Assembly (NCBI RefSeq): GCF_000374185.1
Contig: NZ_KB910518.1
Coordinates: 284,667 to 348,666, forward strand
Direction: 5' to 3'
DNA: 64,000 nucleotides
Origin: Paenibacillus sp. HW567
GTDB taxonomy: Bacteria; Bacillota; Bacilli; Paenibacillales; Paenibacillaceae
The notes under the pieces: generated by a model
Told to the model about the DNA's origin: nothing
The model's database searches: none
What the model saw: only the letters and a program-made list of their open reading frames with translations
Shown: one piece after another, positions 43,603 to 53,400 of the stretch
Numbering within the stretch: the first letter of the stretch is position 1
Layout of the letters: every line of letters starts with the position of its first letter
Translations under genes and position numbers: made by a program

Positions 43603-44265
43603 ATGGCTGCAAAAAAACAATATGCCATTATCGGAATGGGGCGGTTCGGCTCCAGTGTTGCCAAAGCGCTCAGCGGCATGGGATATGATGTGCTGGCCAT
43701 TGATGCCGATGAGCAGCGCACACAGGAAATCTCGGGAATTGTAACCCATGCCGTATCTGCGGATTCCACGGATGAAGAGGCGCTGCGCGCGCTGGGCATC
43801 CGCAATTTTGATGTGGTGGTTGTGGCGATTGGCGAGGACATTCAGGCCAGCATTTTGACGACACTGATTCTGAAGGATCTGGGCGTGCGGGCGATTCTGG
43901 TCAAAGCCAAAAGCGAGCTGCACGGCAAGGTGCTCAGCAAGATCGGTGCGGACAAGGTGATCTATCCTGAACGGGATATGGGCTTGCGGGTGGCGCATCA
44001 TTTGGCCTCGCCTAATATTCTAGACTATATCGAGCTGTCACCGGACTACAGCATCCTCGATATGAAGGTCTCCGGGGCCATGCTGGGCAAAAACCTGCTG
44101 GAGCTCAACATCCGCGCCAAATTTGGCTGCAATGTTATGGCGATCCGCCAGGGTGAGGAAATGAACATTTCCCCCAGAGCGGAGGATCGTCTCGTTGAAG
44201 GGGACGTACTCGTTATCGTTGGCCGGAAGGATAATCTGGCGAAGCTGGAGACGGCGTATCAATAA
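43603..44265 (+). CDS. ktrC: Ktr/Trk potassium channel regulatory subunit (KtrA/KtrC type)
   Basis: 220-residue RCK protein. The N-terminal Rossmann domain has 'AIIGMGRFGSSVAKALSGMG' and the ribose-binding acidic residue in 'AIDADEQR'; the TrkA-C domain begins near residue 140 ('LSPDYSILDMKVSGAMLGKNLLEL'). It binds ATP/ADP or c-di-AMP and gates a KtrB/D channel, which is not in this window. KtrC rather than KtrA is a guess from its solitary position. GGGAGG precedes ATG; TATACT at 43562-43567 may be its -10 box. Confidence 0.88.
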   Translation: MAAKKQYAIIGMGRFGSSVAKALSGMGYDVLAIDADEQRTQEISGIVTHAVSADSTDEEALRALGIRNFDVVVVAIGEDIQASILTTLILKDLGVRAILVKAKSELHGKVLSKIGADKVIYPERDMGLRVAHHLASPNILDYIELSPDYSILDMKVSGAMLGKNLLELNIRAKFGCNVMAIRQGEEMNISPRAEDRLVEGDVLVIVGRKDNLAKLETAYQ

Positions 44266-44291
44266 GCGTGACAACAGAAAGGTAGGACCAC

Positions 44292-45086
44292 ATGGAAATT
44301 ATGTCTCCGCACAATACGCGGGTAAAGGAATGGGCCGGGCTGCAGGAGAAAAAGCACCGCGACAAAGCCCGTAAATATATTGTGGAAGGCATTCACCTGG
44401 TGCAGGAGGCGCTGCTGGCCGAAGCCGATGTGGAATGCCTGGCTTATGATCTTGACAAAGGCATGCCCGCTGAGCTGAAGCCTCATCTTCAGTCCGTGCA
44501 GGGCCTGGAAGTAATCGGTGTCTCGGCAGCGGTTATTGCCAAATGCAGCAGCACGGGAACGCCGCAGCCGGTATTTGCCATTGTGCGCAAGGAGCAGATG
44601 GGCTTGGAAGCCATCCTGGACAAGCAGGATAGCTGGGTTATCGTGCTGGACGGGGTTCAGGACCCCGGCAACGTGGGGACCATCATCCGCAGCGCAGATG
44701 CCGCGGGCGCGGACGGAGTGATCCTCGGCCAAGGCTGCGCCGATCTGTATAATCCCAAGACCATCCGTTCCACGATGGGCTCGATGTTCCATCTCCCGGT
44801 AGTGGAGGGAGACTTGAGCGTTATTCTGCCGCAGGCACGGAAGCGCGGCGCCCTGCTGGTCAGCACTTCACTGACGGGAGTGGATTCCTGCTACACCCAT
44901 GATTTTCACGGCAGCCAGTGGCTGCTGATCGGCAGCGAAGGCCAGGGCATCTCGCCGCAAACCGCCGCCCTCGTCGACAAGAGCATCATCATCCCGATGG
45001 CCGGCCGCGCCGAATCGCTAAACGCAGCGATGGCGGCAACAATCCTGCTGTTCGAGGGGATGCGGCAGCGTGGGGCGGCTGTGTAG
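44292..45086 (+). CDS. SpoU/TrmH-family RNA 2'-O-methyltransferase
   Basis: 264 residues. N-terminal RNA-binding domain ('NTRVKEWAGLQEKKHRDKARKYIVEGIHLVQEAL', about 1-95) and C-terminal SPOUT knot with motif 1 'DPGNVGTIIRSADAAGAD', motif 2 'LLIGSEGQGIS' and motif 3 'IPMAGRAESLNAAMAATILLFE'. It methylates a ribose of 23S rRNA or tRNA using SAM, like YsgA/RlmB relatives. It starts 26 bases after the potassium gene with AAAGGTAGGA and ends at a strong terminator. Confidence 0.92.
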   Translation: MEIMSPHNTRVKEWAGLQEKKHRDKARKYIVEGIHLVQEALLAEADVECLAYDLDKGMPAELKPHLQSVQGLEVIGVSAAVIAKCSSTGTPQPVFAIVRKEQMGLEAILDKQDSWVIVLDGVQDPGNVGTIIRSADAAGADGVILGQGCADLYNPKTIRSTMGSMFHLPVVEGDLSVILPQARKRGALLVSTSLTGVDSCYTHDFHGSQWLLIGSEGQGISPQTAALVDKSIIIPMAGRAESLNAAMAATILLFEGMRQRGAAV

Positions 45087-45178
45087 CACCGGAATCGCTT
45101 GTGAGTTGTAATTCACTTTGTCACCGTTTGGAACGTAGTTTGGCACAGATTTGGAATGATTTTTGTCACAGCAAACTC

Positions 45179-45222
45179 AGTCCTGATAATCAAGAAACCC
45201 TTGATATATCAGGACTTTTTTT
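45179..45222 (+). terminator. Strong terminator after the RNA methyltransferase gene
   Basis: Two coaxial helices, a 10-bp outer stem (45179-45188 with 45207-45216) and ATCAAG/CTTGAT, close a 5-base loop, followed by seven T. Confidence 0.93.
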
Positions 45223-45249
45223 GAAATTATTGATATCTGATCATATGAT
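45221..45249 (+). promoter_or_regulatory. Sigma-A promoter of the alpha/beta hydrolase gene
   Basis: TTGAAA (45221-45226) and TATGAT (45244-45249) with exactly 17 bases between them, directly abutting the preceding terminator. The transcription start would fall near 45256, which rules out the ATG at 45245 as translation start. Confidence 0.7.
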
Positions 45250-45268
45250 CTCTGGGGATGGGAAGAAA

Positions 45269-46042
45269 ATGAATGATTCTGGATTTAAAGTGAATTATCA
45301 AGAGAGTTTCTACACTCGAAATAACCGCAGATTATATAGCAAATATTCGCAGAAGGGTACTCCGGGCGTAATCTTCATAGCTGGGTTAGGCGATAGTTGT
45401 GAAATATGGAGTGCGGTTCAGGACCGTATATCGTTGTTAACGTCAACCCTTTCTTATGACAGGGCTGGCGTGGGGAGGAGCGAAGAAACATCTGTTCCGA
45501 GGACGTGCATGGATTTGGTGGAGGAGCTTTCTGGACTTATACAGGCGCTTAAGATAGAGCCGCCCTATATTTTGGTGGGGCATTCATTCGGCGGATTAGT
45601 GGCCCGGTTATATTCAAGCCTTTATCCTCAATATATTTCCGGAATGGTTCTGGTTGACGCGGCTCCAGAATATAAGGAACTTGCGTATGATAGGGTATTG
45701 CCGGTGAAGCTCGCCGGGGAGAATAGAGAATATTACCTAAATCCTATGTTGAACCTTGAAAAGATAGATAAGGTTACGAGCTATAAGCAAATCGTTGATC
45801 ATTCCTGTCAAACCGACATTCCTCTCTCCATCATAACCAGAGGTTTGCCGGATGGGGATGAGGGGGAATGGCCTGGATTGGAAATTCTGAAAATTGAACA
45901 AAAGCTGCAATCAGAATTCCAGCGTTTATCAACCGCCAGCAGTCTGAGAATCGCTAGTAACAGCGGACATTATATTCATCACGATGAGCCGGAAATTGTA
46001 ATTGAGGAGATCATGAACATGTTGCAGACGATGCCTCAATGA
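45269..46042 (+). CDS. Alpha/beta hydrolase
   Basis: 257-residue hydrolase with the nucleophile elbow 'LVGHSFGGLVARLYSSL', oxyanion region 'IFIAGLGDSCEIW' and catalytic histidine in 'SNSGHYIHHDEP'; the acid is probably in the 'RGLPDGDEGEW' region. No signal peptide. The natural substrate cannot be read from sequence; it may be an esterase, lactonase or haloperoxidase-like enzyme. Codon use is more AT-rich than in its neighbours, and the gene sits as a separate promoter-gene-terminator unit, which suggests a later insertion. Confidence 0.85.
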   Translation: MNDSGFKVNYQESFYTRNNRRLYSKYSQKGTPGVIFIAGLGDSCEIWSAVQDRISLLTSTLSYDRAGVGRSEETSVPRTCMDLVEELSGLIQALKIEPPYILVGHSFGGLVARLYSSLYPQYISGMVLVDAAPEYKELAYDRVLPVKLAGENREYYLNPMLNLEKIDKVTSYKQIVDHSCQTDIPLSIITRGLPDGDEGEWPGLEILKIEQKLQSEFQRLSTASSLRIASNSGHYIHHDEPEIVIEEIMNMLQTMPQ

Positions 46043-46054
46043 TCTGCCACAAGC

Positions 46055-46106
46055 AGGGCTGACTCACAGGCAGAGTTTTCTGCGAATGAGACAGCCCTTG
46101 TTGTAT
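46055..46106 (+). terminator. Terminator between convergent hydrolase and GH35 genes
   Basis: Outer stem GGGCTG/CAGCCC with CTC/GAG, and an inner GCAG/CTGC helix, followed by a T-rich but interrupted tract. It lies between two convergent stop codons. Confidence 0.65.
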
Positions 46107-46119
46107 TCAACAGCTCATC

Positions 46120-48435
46120 TTAACGAGCGGGTGTTAACTTGACCTGGTAGTGCGGAATAGCCTCGATACGGTGAAACACCGCAATTTCAATGCCTTCAAA
46201 TCGTTCCACTTGTGCCTGATTGATAAAGGTATGGACGGTTCCTTGCCGCAGAGGAGTAATTTGCAGATGCAGATCTGCATGCTCAAGCTGATTGGCAAAG
46301 TCTTTTAGTCCGATAGACCAGGTCTTTCCAAAATGAATGTGGTCCGTCAGCAACTGATTGTTCAAGTAGGCTTCAGCCACATCACCGTCGTAATCGACCT
46401 CCAGCCACACATTTTCTACATAGGACGGCCAATCTCCGGAAAATTGCAGAAGTGCGGATTTGTCCGAAGGCTTGATAATGCTCATTTGCGCTTGACAATC
46501 GGGAAGGCTGATCTCGAAGGTGCGGAATAAGCCTTCTTCGCCGGCAAGCTTCAGCTCTCCCGAATCTGTCAGTAGCCCTGCCTCAGGCGCGGGGTACAAG
46601 GAAACCGAGATACGGCTCTGACCCGGGGAGGTACAGATCAGCCGGTGATTGTGCACGACCATCGAGCTTTCTGATATAACCAGCGTCTTCTGCCCCCATA
46701 AGTCGAAACGATAAGTATTTAAGGCTTCTTTGCGGGTAAGTGTCAGCAGACGTACTTTTTGACCCCCGGCTGTGTTGATGAGGATGTGATGCTCTTTGCC
46801 AACGGCTGGCTGAATGACCACCATCTCTTCGTGATCCGTAACTGTGCTGTCTCCCGGATTCATGTGTGAAATGCTGGATTTCAGCAGCACGTATTCCGGT
46901 TCCAGTCCGGTATGTGCATAGAAGACGACCACATGCTCATCCGCTTGCTGCACTTCCGTGAGCAACTGGGCAGTTGCGCTGATCAGTGAAACACCATGAA
47001 GATTCAACTGAAACGGAAGCACGACTCCTGCACCGCCCGGAAGGATAGCTTCACCGGATTTTGGAACAGACACCACACCCTGTGCGGTCTCAAGCTCAAT
47101 GCGGAATGGCCGGTCAGGCATGTCCACCTGGTCCTGGAAGTTGTTCAGAAATATAAACCCTGAGCCCTCCTTGTGCCGGACACTCCAGCGCAGTGTTTCT
47201 GTATCTTCCGGCTTCAGCTCAGATTGTCCCGCTGGAAGCACAGTGGCCATAGGTGCCAGCACGCTGCCAAATGACTCAAGGAACAGGGAGAGAGAGCGGA
47301 TTCGATGATAGGATTCGCCGACTCTGCCGAATTCACCAAGCGGAGATTGATAGTCATAGGTTATTTTGGGAAGATACTGTTCGTTCAGGAAGCTTCTTTT
47401 ACCAACCGGATTTGAACCGCCATGATACATGTAATAACCAAGCAGATTGCTGCCGCTGGCGAGCTTCACCAAGGTCATTGCCTCTATACTATCGGCAGGA
47501 ACTGAAGGACGGGCATTATAGCTGACCTGCATCCCTCCAGCCATCTCGCAATAAGCGACGGGATAATCACGGGCGTCAAAATTCACAGGCTCAGCCGGCA
47601 GAATCCGCAGATCCCTGTATAGAAATTCTCCGCTTGGCGGCTGATTCGGAATCCATGAAGTGTAGGCATAGCCGGCCAGCATAGGAAGAAAGCCTTCTTC
47701 CGGAATGGCCGCGCCGCCCCAGGCGGTAACGGTGAAGAACAAAGGGCGGATACCTGCATCTTCTGCGATCCTCCGAAGCTCCGCAAGGTGAAGATTGCCT
47801 CCTGTGCCGGAGCTAAGGAATTTCCCCGCTTTATAGCCCCAGGCATCATTGGGCGCTCCGCAGTGCATGAACTCATTCTCCAATTGAACCGCGATGACAG
47901 GACCGCCTTCCTGGAACAGGCTTCCTTTCATCTGCATGGCTATCTCCCGGTACAGTCTTCTAGCGAGTACCAAGTAACCGGGATCATTTGAACGGATTTC
48001 AATCGGCTTGGCGAACACCCAGTCCGGAATTCCGCCATTGCGGACTTCCCCGTGACAGAACGGGCCAATCCGCAAAATGAGCGGATAATCATGTTTTGCG
48101 CACAGGTCGATGAAGTGCCTTAGATTGCGGTTGCCGCTCCAGTCAAAAACGCCCTCCTCCTCCTCATGGAAATTCCAGAAAATATAGGTCGCTACAATAT
48201 GAACACCGCCGGCCTTCATTTTGAGCAGCTCTTCTTCCCAATGCAAATAAGAAAAACGCGAGAAGTGGAATTCACCTACAACCGGAATAAAAGGCTCACC
48301 GTTCTTGGTCATGTAGTAGTTGGTGAAGCCAAAGGATTCGCCCTTAGAGTTGCCTCCGCTGTTAGCACCCATTTTGCCGGGCTGGATGTCCAAGCTAACC
48401 TCACCTGTAAGTAAGAGTTTTGATATAACAGTCAT
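46120..48435 (-). CDS. GH35 beta-galactosidase
   Basis: 771-residue enzyme without signal peptide. The GH35 barrel shows 'GEFHFSRFSYLHWEEELLKMKAGGVHIVATYIFWNFHE', acid/base Glu in 'VIAVQLENEF' and nucleophile Glu in 'YPVAYCEMAGGMQVSYNARP'. C-terminal beta domains follow from about residue 400. It removes terminal beta-galactose from oligosaccharides, probably imported ones. GGGAGG precedes ATG 48435. It is divergent from an AraC regulator that likely controls it. Confidence 0.9.
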   Translation of the reverse strand: MTVISKLLLTGEVSLDIQPGKMGANSGGNSKGESFGFTNYYMTKNGEPFIPVVGEFHFSRFSYLHWEEELLKMKAGGVHIVATYIFWNFHEEEEGVFDWSGNRNLRHFIDLCAKHDYPLILRIGPFCHGEVRNGGIPDWVFAKPIEIRSNDPGYLVLARRLYREIAMQMKGSLFQEGGPVIAVQLENEFMHCGAPNDAWGYKAGKFLSSGTGGNLHLAELRRIAEDAGIRPLFFTVTAWGGAAIPEEGFLPMLAGYAYTSWIPNQPPSGEFLYRDLRILPAEPVNFDARDYPVAYCEMAGGMQVSYNARPSVPADSIEAMTLVKLASGSNLLGYYMYHGGSNPVGKRSFLNEQYLPKITYDYQSPLGEFGRVGESYHRIRSLSLFLESFGSVLAPMATVLPAGQSELKPEDTETLRWSVRHKEGSGFIFLNNFQDQVDMPDRPFRIELETAQGVVSVPKSGEAILPGGAGVVLPFQLNLHGVSLISATAQLLTEVQQADEHVVVFYAHTGLEPEYVLLKSSISHMNPGDSTVTDHEEMVVIQPAVGKEHHILINTAGGQKVRLLTLTRKEALNTYRFDLWGQKTLVISESSMVVHNHRLICTSPGQSRISVSLYPAPEAGLLTDSGELKLAGEEGLFRTFEISLPDCQAQMSIIKPSDKSALLQFSGDWPSYVENVWLEVDYDGDVAEAYLNNQLLTDHIHFGKTWSIGLKDFANQLEHADLHLQITPLRQGTVHTFINQAQVERFEGIEIAVFHRIEAIPHYQVKLTPAR

Positions 48436-48554
48436 TGATTGTCTGTCCTCCCTGTGATATGTTGTTTGCGATCAATTCTACTGAGATCGGATATTCATAA
48501 TTGCTGATTCTCTTTTAATTTATGCATTATTTCAGAATGCGGGGTAGTGAGGAA

Positions 48555-49397
48555 ATGGCTAATAAACAAACCGATTATGCTATTCATGGTGAGCGGCCTT
48601 ATGGCATTCTTATCGCTGGCCACTATGCTGAGGAGCCGGGTTATTCTATCCATCGGCCTTCGGGCAGTGTCGATTGGCTGTTAATGTATACGCTTTCGGG
48701 TGAAGGTGAAATCCAGAGGCCAGAGGGAACTGTCACGTGCGGCCCGGGAGATCTGGCAGTGCTCCTGCCGGGGATGCCTCATCATTACGGGACGAGGGGG
48801 AGCAGATGGGAATTTATCTGGGTCCATTTTATTCCTGATCCGCAGTGGCTGACATGGCTTAAGCTGCCGCTAATGTCTGAGCTTTTTGCTTATAAGCATC
48901 TTCCGGCCGGCGAGCTGCGCAGTAATGTTGAGGACGGGCTGGTGCGTATGGCCCTGAATGATCTTCCGGCAGGAAGATCCGAGCTGCACCGCAAGCTGTC
49001 CGAGCTGGCGCTGGAAGAAGCGCTTATTCACCTTCAGCTTCACTGCAACACGGAATACCACTCCTCTATGGACCCGCGGGTCGCGGAGATTCTGCAGCAT
49101 TTGCAGCAGTTCCCGGCGGCGAAGATCAGCATTCCCGAGCTTGCCAAGCGAAGCTGTCTCTCTCCGTCGCGGTTGTCACATCTGTTCAAGGAGCAGGTAG
49201 GAGATACGATCTTAAATACGGTTTGTAAATTCCGGCTGGAGAGGGCGGCTCAACTGCTGTCAGGAACGACCCGACAGGTAGCGGAAATTGCTTCTGACGT
49301 AGGCTATGATTGCTCCATACATTTTACCCGCAAGTTTCGGGAGGCCTTTGGGGAGACGCCGTCCGGGTACAGAAAACGGAAAAATCAGGTAACTTGA
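48555..49397 (+). CDS. AraC-family regulator with cupin sensor
   Basis: 280 residues. An N-terminal cupin-type arabinose-binding-like domain (about 1-150, 'GEIQRPEGTVTCGPGDLAVLLPGMPHHYG') is followed by a C-terminal AraC double helix-turn-helix ('ISIPELAKRSCLSPSRLSHLFKEQVGDTILNTVCKFRLE', 'VAEIASDVGYDCSIHFTRKFREAFGETPSGYR'). It probably senses a sugar. It lies between the divergent GH35 gene and a rightward run of glycan genes and may control both. The start is uncertain: ATG 48522 and 48537 are also in frame, none with an ideal binding site. Confidence 0.88.
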   Translation: MANKQTDYAIHGERPYGILIAGHYAEEPGYSIHRPSGSVDWLLMYTLSGEGEIQRPEGTVTCGPGDLAVLLPGMPHHYGTRGSRWEFIWVHFIPDPQWLTWLKLPLMSELFAYKHLPAGELRSNVEDGLVRMALNDLPAGRSELHRKLSELALEEALIHLQLHCNTEYHSSMDPRVAEILQHLQQFPAAKISIPELAKRSCLSPSRLSHLFKEQVGDTILNTVCKFRLERAAQLLSGTTRQVAEIASDVGYDCSIHFTRKFREAFGETPSGYRKRKNQVT

Positions 49398-49412
49398 AAG
49401 GAACGTGCTTGA

Positions 49413-50357
49413 ATGAGAGATGATATGAATATTTATAACTCCCGGTATAAAAGCTTGTCTTCAGTTGTCCTCGAAACCGGAAAGGTCCGTATTGAAATAG
49501 TGCCTCAGCTTGGAGCCAAGCTGGTATCACTCATTTATAAGCCGTCAGGAAAAGAATGGCTTGCGGATTCCACAGAACCTCAGTTGAATCAGGTACAATA
49601 CGGGGACTCTTTTGCCAATGGAGGGATGTGCGGATGGGACGAGTGTTTTCCTACGATTGATGCTTGCCGGACAGGGGAGCATGGAGCGATAAATCTGCCT
49701 GATCACGGCGAAGTATGGTCTCTGCCCTGGGACCTTCGGATTGAGGAGGGGAGAATCGTATGTTCAGTCGCAGGCAGACAATTGCCGTATAAGCTGACTA
49801 GGCAGACTGAATTCGTCAATACAAACACAGTGAAGTTTTCTTATAGGGTAGAGAACAGGGGCAGCCTTCCATTCCCGTTCATGTGGGTAGCCCATCCGCA
49901 GTTCAGGGTCACTGAACCGACGCGCATACTGCTTCCTGGCGGCATGAGCAATCTGCTCTGTGTATATGGAGGAGCTGAAGGGGGCGGCGGCCCGGGATTC
50001 ACCGTGCCAAACCGCTGGATAGTGGATGACGTAACGGATAGAACCGGCCTGAAATTCTATTACCCGTATCCGGTAACCGAAGGATGGTCGGGGCTTATGG
50101 GCGAGCATTCCCGAAATTATGTAATCCTGACCACCGCAAGCGGGAAGGTGCCCTACTTGGGGATATGGATAGATAAAGGCCTTTTTAATAAAAAATCCAT
50201 TGTCGCACTTGAGCCAGCCATCGGTTACTACGATTCTCTGGAACGGACCGTAGCAAACAGGACCGCTGTAGAGCTGCCGCCTGGGGCGGAATATAACTGG
50301 GAACTGGAAATTTCGTTGGGCCAGCTTGGCTTGCATGAATCCTTTTCAAAATCTTAA
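49413..50357 (+). CDS. Galactose mutarotase-like protein
   Basis: 314 residues of all-beta character. 'VRIEIVPQLGAKLVSLIYKPSGKEWLAD' and 'GWDECFPTI...LPDHGEVWSLPW' are typical of the aldose 1-epimerase fold, with His in 'DHGEVW' and 'WVAHPQFRV' as possible active-site residues and Glu in 'VALEPAIGYYDSL'. Its place in the glycan locus suggests anomer interconversion of a released sugar or a glycan-binding role; catalytic activity is not proven. It follows the AraC gene after 15 bases behind AAAGGAA. Confidence 0.8.
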   Translation: MRDDMNIYNSRYKSLSSVVLETGKVRIEIVPQLGAKLVSLIYKPSGKEWLADSTEPQLNQVQYGDSFANGGMCGWDECFPTIDACRTGEHGAINLPDHGEVWSLPWDLRIEEGRIVCSVAGRQLPYKLTRQTEFVNTNTVKFSYRVENRGSLPFPFMWVAHPQFRVTEPTRILLPGGMSNLLCVYGGAEGGGGPGFTVPNRWIVDDVTDRTGLKFYYPYPVTEGWSGLMGEHSRNYVILTTASGKVPYLGIWIDKGLFNKKSIVALEPAIGYYDSLERTVANRTAVELPPGAEYNWELEISLGQLGLHESFSKS

Positions 50358-50449
50358 TATAATCCATCACTTCCCGTATTTCGTCAATTGGAACCTCCTT
50401 CGCCAGAGGATACAGTATAACTATCAAGGCAAGGGAGGCGAATGCAGAC

Positions 50450-53400
50450 ATGACTAAAGAAACAATAAATCACAAGCCGGAGGCTAATCAGATGGCATCC
50501 GGTAATGTGCAGGTATGGGAAACGAATGTGCTGATTCCTACGTATGAGGCGGGGGCGGCTGACCCCAATCCTATGTTTCTGGAGAAGAGAGTATATCAAG
50601 GAAGCTCGGGACGCGTGTATCCTCACCCGGTAATCGAGAGCATCTCGGACGTGAAGACTGATAAGAACTACAAGCTGGTTATTCTGGAGAACGAATATGT
50701 GCGGATTGAGATTATGCCGGAGATCGGCGGAAGAATCTACCGGGCACTGGATAAGACCAATAACTATGATTTTGTCTACTATAACCGGGTGATCAAGCCA
50801 GCGCTGGTGGGCCTGGCAGGACCGTGGATTTCCGGAGGCATTGAGTTCAACTGGCCGCAGCATCATCGTCCGAACACGTTTGGTCCGGTGGAATACCGGT
50901 ATGAGCAGGCCGGGGATGGAAGCGCTACAGTATGGGTGAGTGAAATTGACCGGATGTACGGCACCAAGGTTACCGCTGCATTCAAGCTGTATCCCGGGAA
51001 GGCTTATCTTGAGATTAACGCCCAATTGTATAACCGGACCCCGGAGCCGCAGACCTTCCTCTGGTGGGCTAATCCGGCAGTAGCGGTCAATGATCACACC
51101 CAATCCGTGTTTCCTCCTGACGTGACCGCTGTATTTGATCATGGCAAGAGAGATGTCTCCCGCTTCCCTATCGCTACCGGAACCTATTACAAGCAGGATT
51201 ATTCTGAAGGGGTGGACATTTCCCGCTATAAAAACATTCCGGTTCCGACCTCATATATGGCCTATAAATCGGATTATAATTTCGTCGGCGGGTATGATCA
51301 CGGAGTCCAGGCAGGACTGCTGCATGTGGCAAATCACCATATCTCGCCGGGTAAAAAGCAATGGACTTGGGGATGCGGGGAGTTTGGACAGGCGTGGGAT
51401 CGTCAATTGACGGATGAGGACGGCCCATATATTGAACTTATGACCGGCGTATACACAGACAACCAGCCCGACTTTACATGGCTGCAGCCCTATGAGGAAA
51501 AGACCTTCACCCAATATTTCATGCCATACAAAAACATCGGTGTGGTGAAGAATGCTTCGATTGAAGCGGCGGTTAATCTGGAGGTGGATGCCGCAGCGGG
51601 TCAAGCCGTTATCCAGGTGTACGCTACCTCTCTGCTGGAGCAGGCAACGGTGGAGCTGAAGGGGGCAAGCCGTCAATATCTACAGAAAATTGTTCCATTG
51701 TCTCCAAAAGACCCTTTCAAGGCGGTCGTCCCTCTGGATGCGGGTGAGCAGGAGTTTGATTTGAAGCTGTCCGTCAGAGCTGCGGATGGCAGATTGTTAA
51801 TATCGTATCAACCGAAACGTCCTGATATTGAGAGAGTCCCTGATGCCGCGAAGCCGCTCGCAGAGCCGCATGAGCTGCGCTCGACCGAAGAACTGTATCT
51901 GGCGGGACTGCATCTGGAGCAATACCGGCACGCCACGTTTGAACCTGAGGCCTATTACTTGGAAGGTCTAAAGCGGGACAGAGGGGATATCCGGCTGAAT
52001 GTGGCTTATGGAACTCTGCTGCTCCGCCGGGGATTGTATACTGAGAGCGAACAGTATTTCCGAACAGCCATTGAACGTCTGACCTGGAGAAATCCCAACC
52101 CGTATGACAGTGAAGCGTATTACCAGCTAGGTGTGGCGCTGCGGGGTCAGAATCGCTTGGAGGAGGCTTATACGGCTTTCCACAAAGCGGTCTGGTCCTC
52201 TGCCTGGCAGGATGCAGGCTACTTCTCTCTGGCGCAGATTGCCAGTCAGAAGGGGGAATATGCTGAAGCGCTTGATCTGGTGGAACGCTCGCTGATCCGC
52301 AATTCACGCAATTATAAGGCCCGTAATCTTAAGGCGGCTATGCTGCGCAAGCTGGGGCTTCTTGATCAGGCAAAGGCATTTGCGCTTGAAACATCTGAAC
52401 TCGATATCGCTGACTTCGGTGCATATAACGAGCAGGCGCTGGCACTCGGAGCCTTGGAAGAGACTGCGGCTGCACAAGAGGTTCTGCACGGACTGAATCT
52501 CCTGATGCGAAATGACGCGCACAATTATCTGAATCTGATCTCCGACTATATGAGCTGCGGTCTTCTGGAAGAGGCTATTGTAGTAGGTAAAAGAGCGGTT
52601 CAGGGCGGAAACTCCGTGTATCCGATGCTGCATTATGCACTGGGTGAGCTGTATGCACTAGCGGGTCAGCCTGAGCAAGCGGAAGATCAGCGCCGTGCCG
52701 GCCAAGTGGCTGATCCTGCGTATTGCTTCCCTAATACCTTGTTCGAGCTTGATCTGCTGGAAAGCACCGTAAAAGCCAGTCCCGAAGATGACCGGGCGTA
52801 CTATTACCTTGGCAACTTTTATTATGATAAAAAACGTCCGGAAGAGGCTATTGCATGCTGGGAGCGTTCCCGCGAGCTTCGGGGAGATTTCGCCACGGTT
52901 CACCGCAACCTGGGGCTTGCCTATTTCAATAAGCAGAGCAACCCGCAGGCGGCATTGGTTTCGCTGGAGCAAGCGTATGCCTGCTCGCCAGAGGATGTGC
53001 GGATTCTGTTCGAACTGGATCAGCTCCGCAAGAAGCTCGCTTGGATGTCCCGGGAGCGTCTCGGCATTCTTGAATCCAAGCGCAGCCAGGTTGAGCAGCG
53101 GGATGATCTTTTTGTGGAATATGTCACCTTATTGAATAATCTTGACCGGTACGAGGAAGCCATTGAAGCATTAAGCTCACGGAATTTCCATCCTTGGGAA
53201 GGCGGGGAAGGCAAGGTAACCGGACAGTACAAACTGGCTCATACCGAGCTTGGAAAAACGTGCATTCAGCAAGGCCGCTACAGGGAAGCTGTCGCCCATT
53301 TCCAGCAAGCGCTGGTATATCCGCTCAACCTGGGTGAAGGCAAACTGGAGGGTGCCCAGGAGAACAATATTTATTATTATCTGGGTGTGGCATACGAAGG

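Noticed and set aside
44918..45268. N-terminal extension of the alpha/beta hydrolase to 44918
   Set aside because: It would overlap the methyltransferase gene and cross a terminator and a promoter; ATG 45269 is consistent with both.
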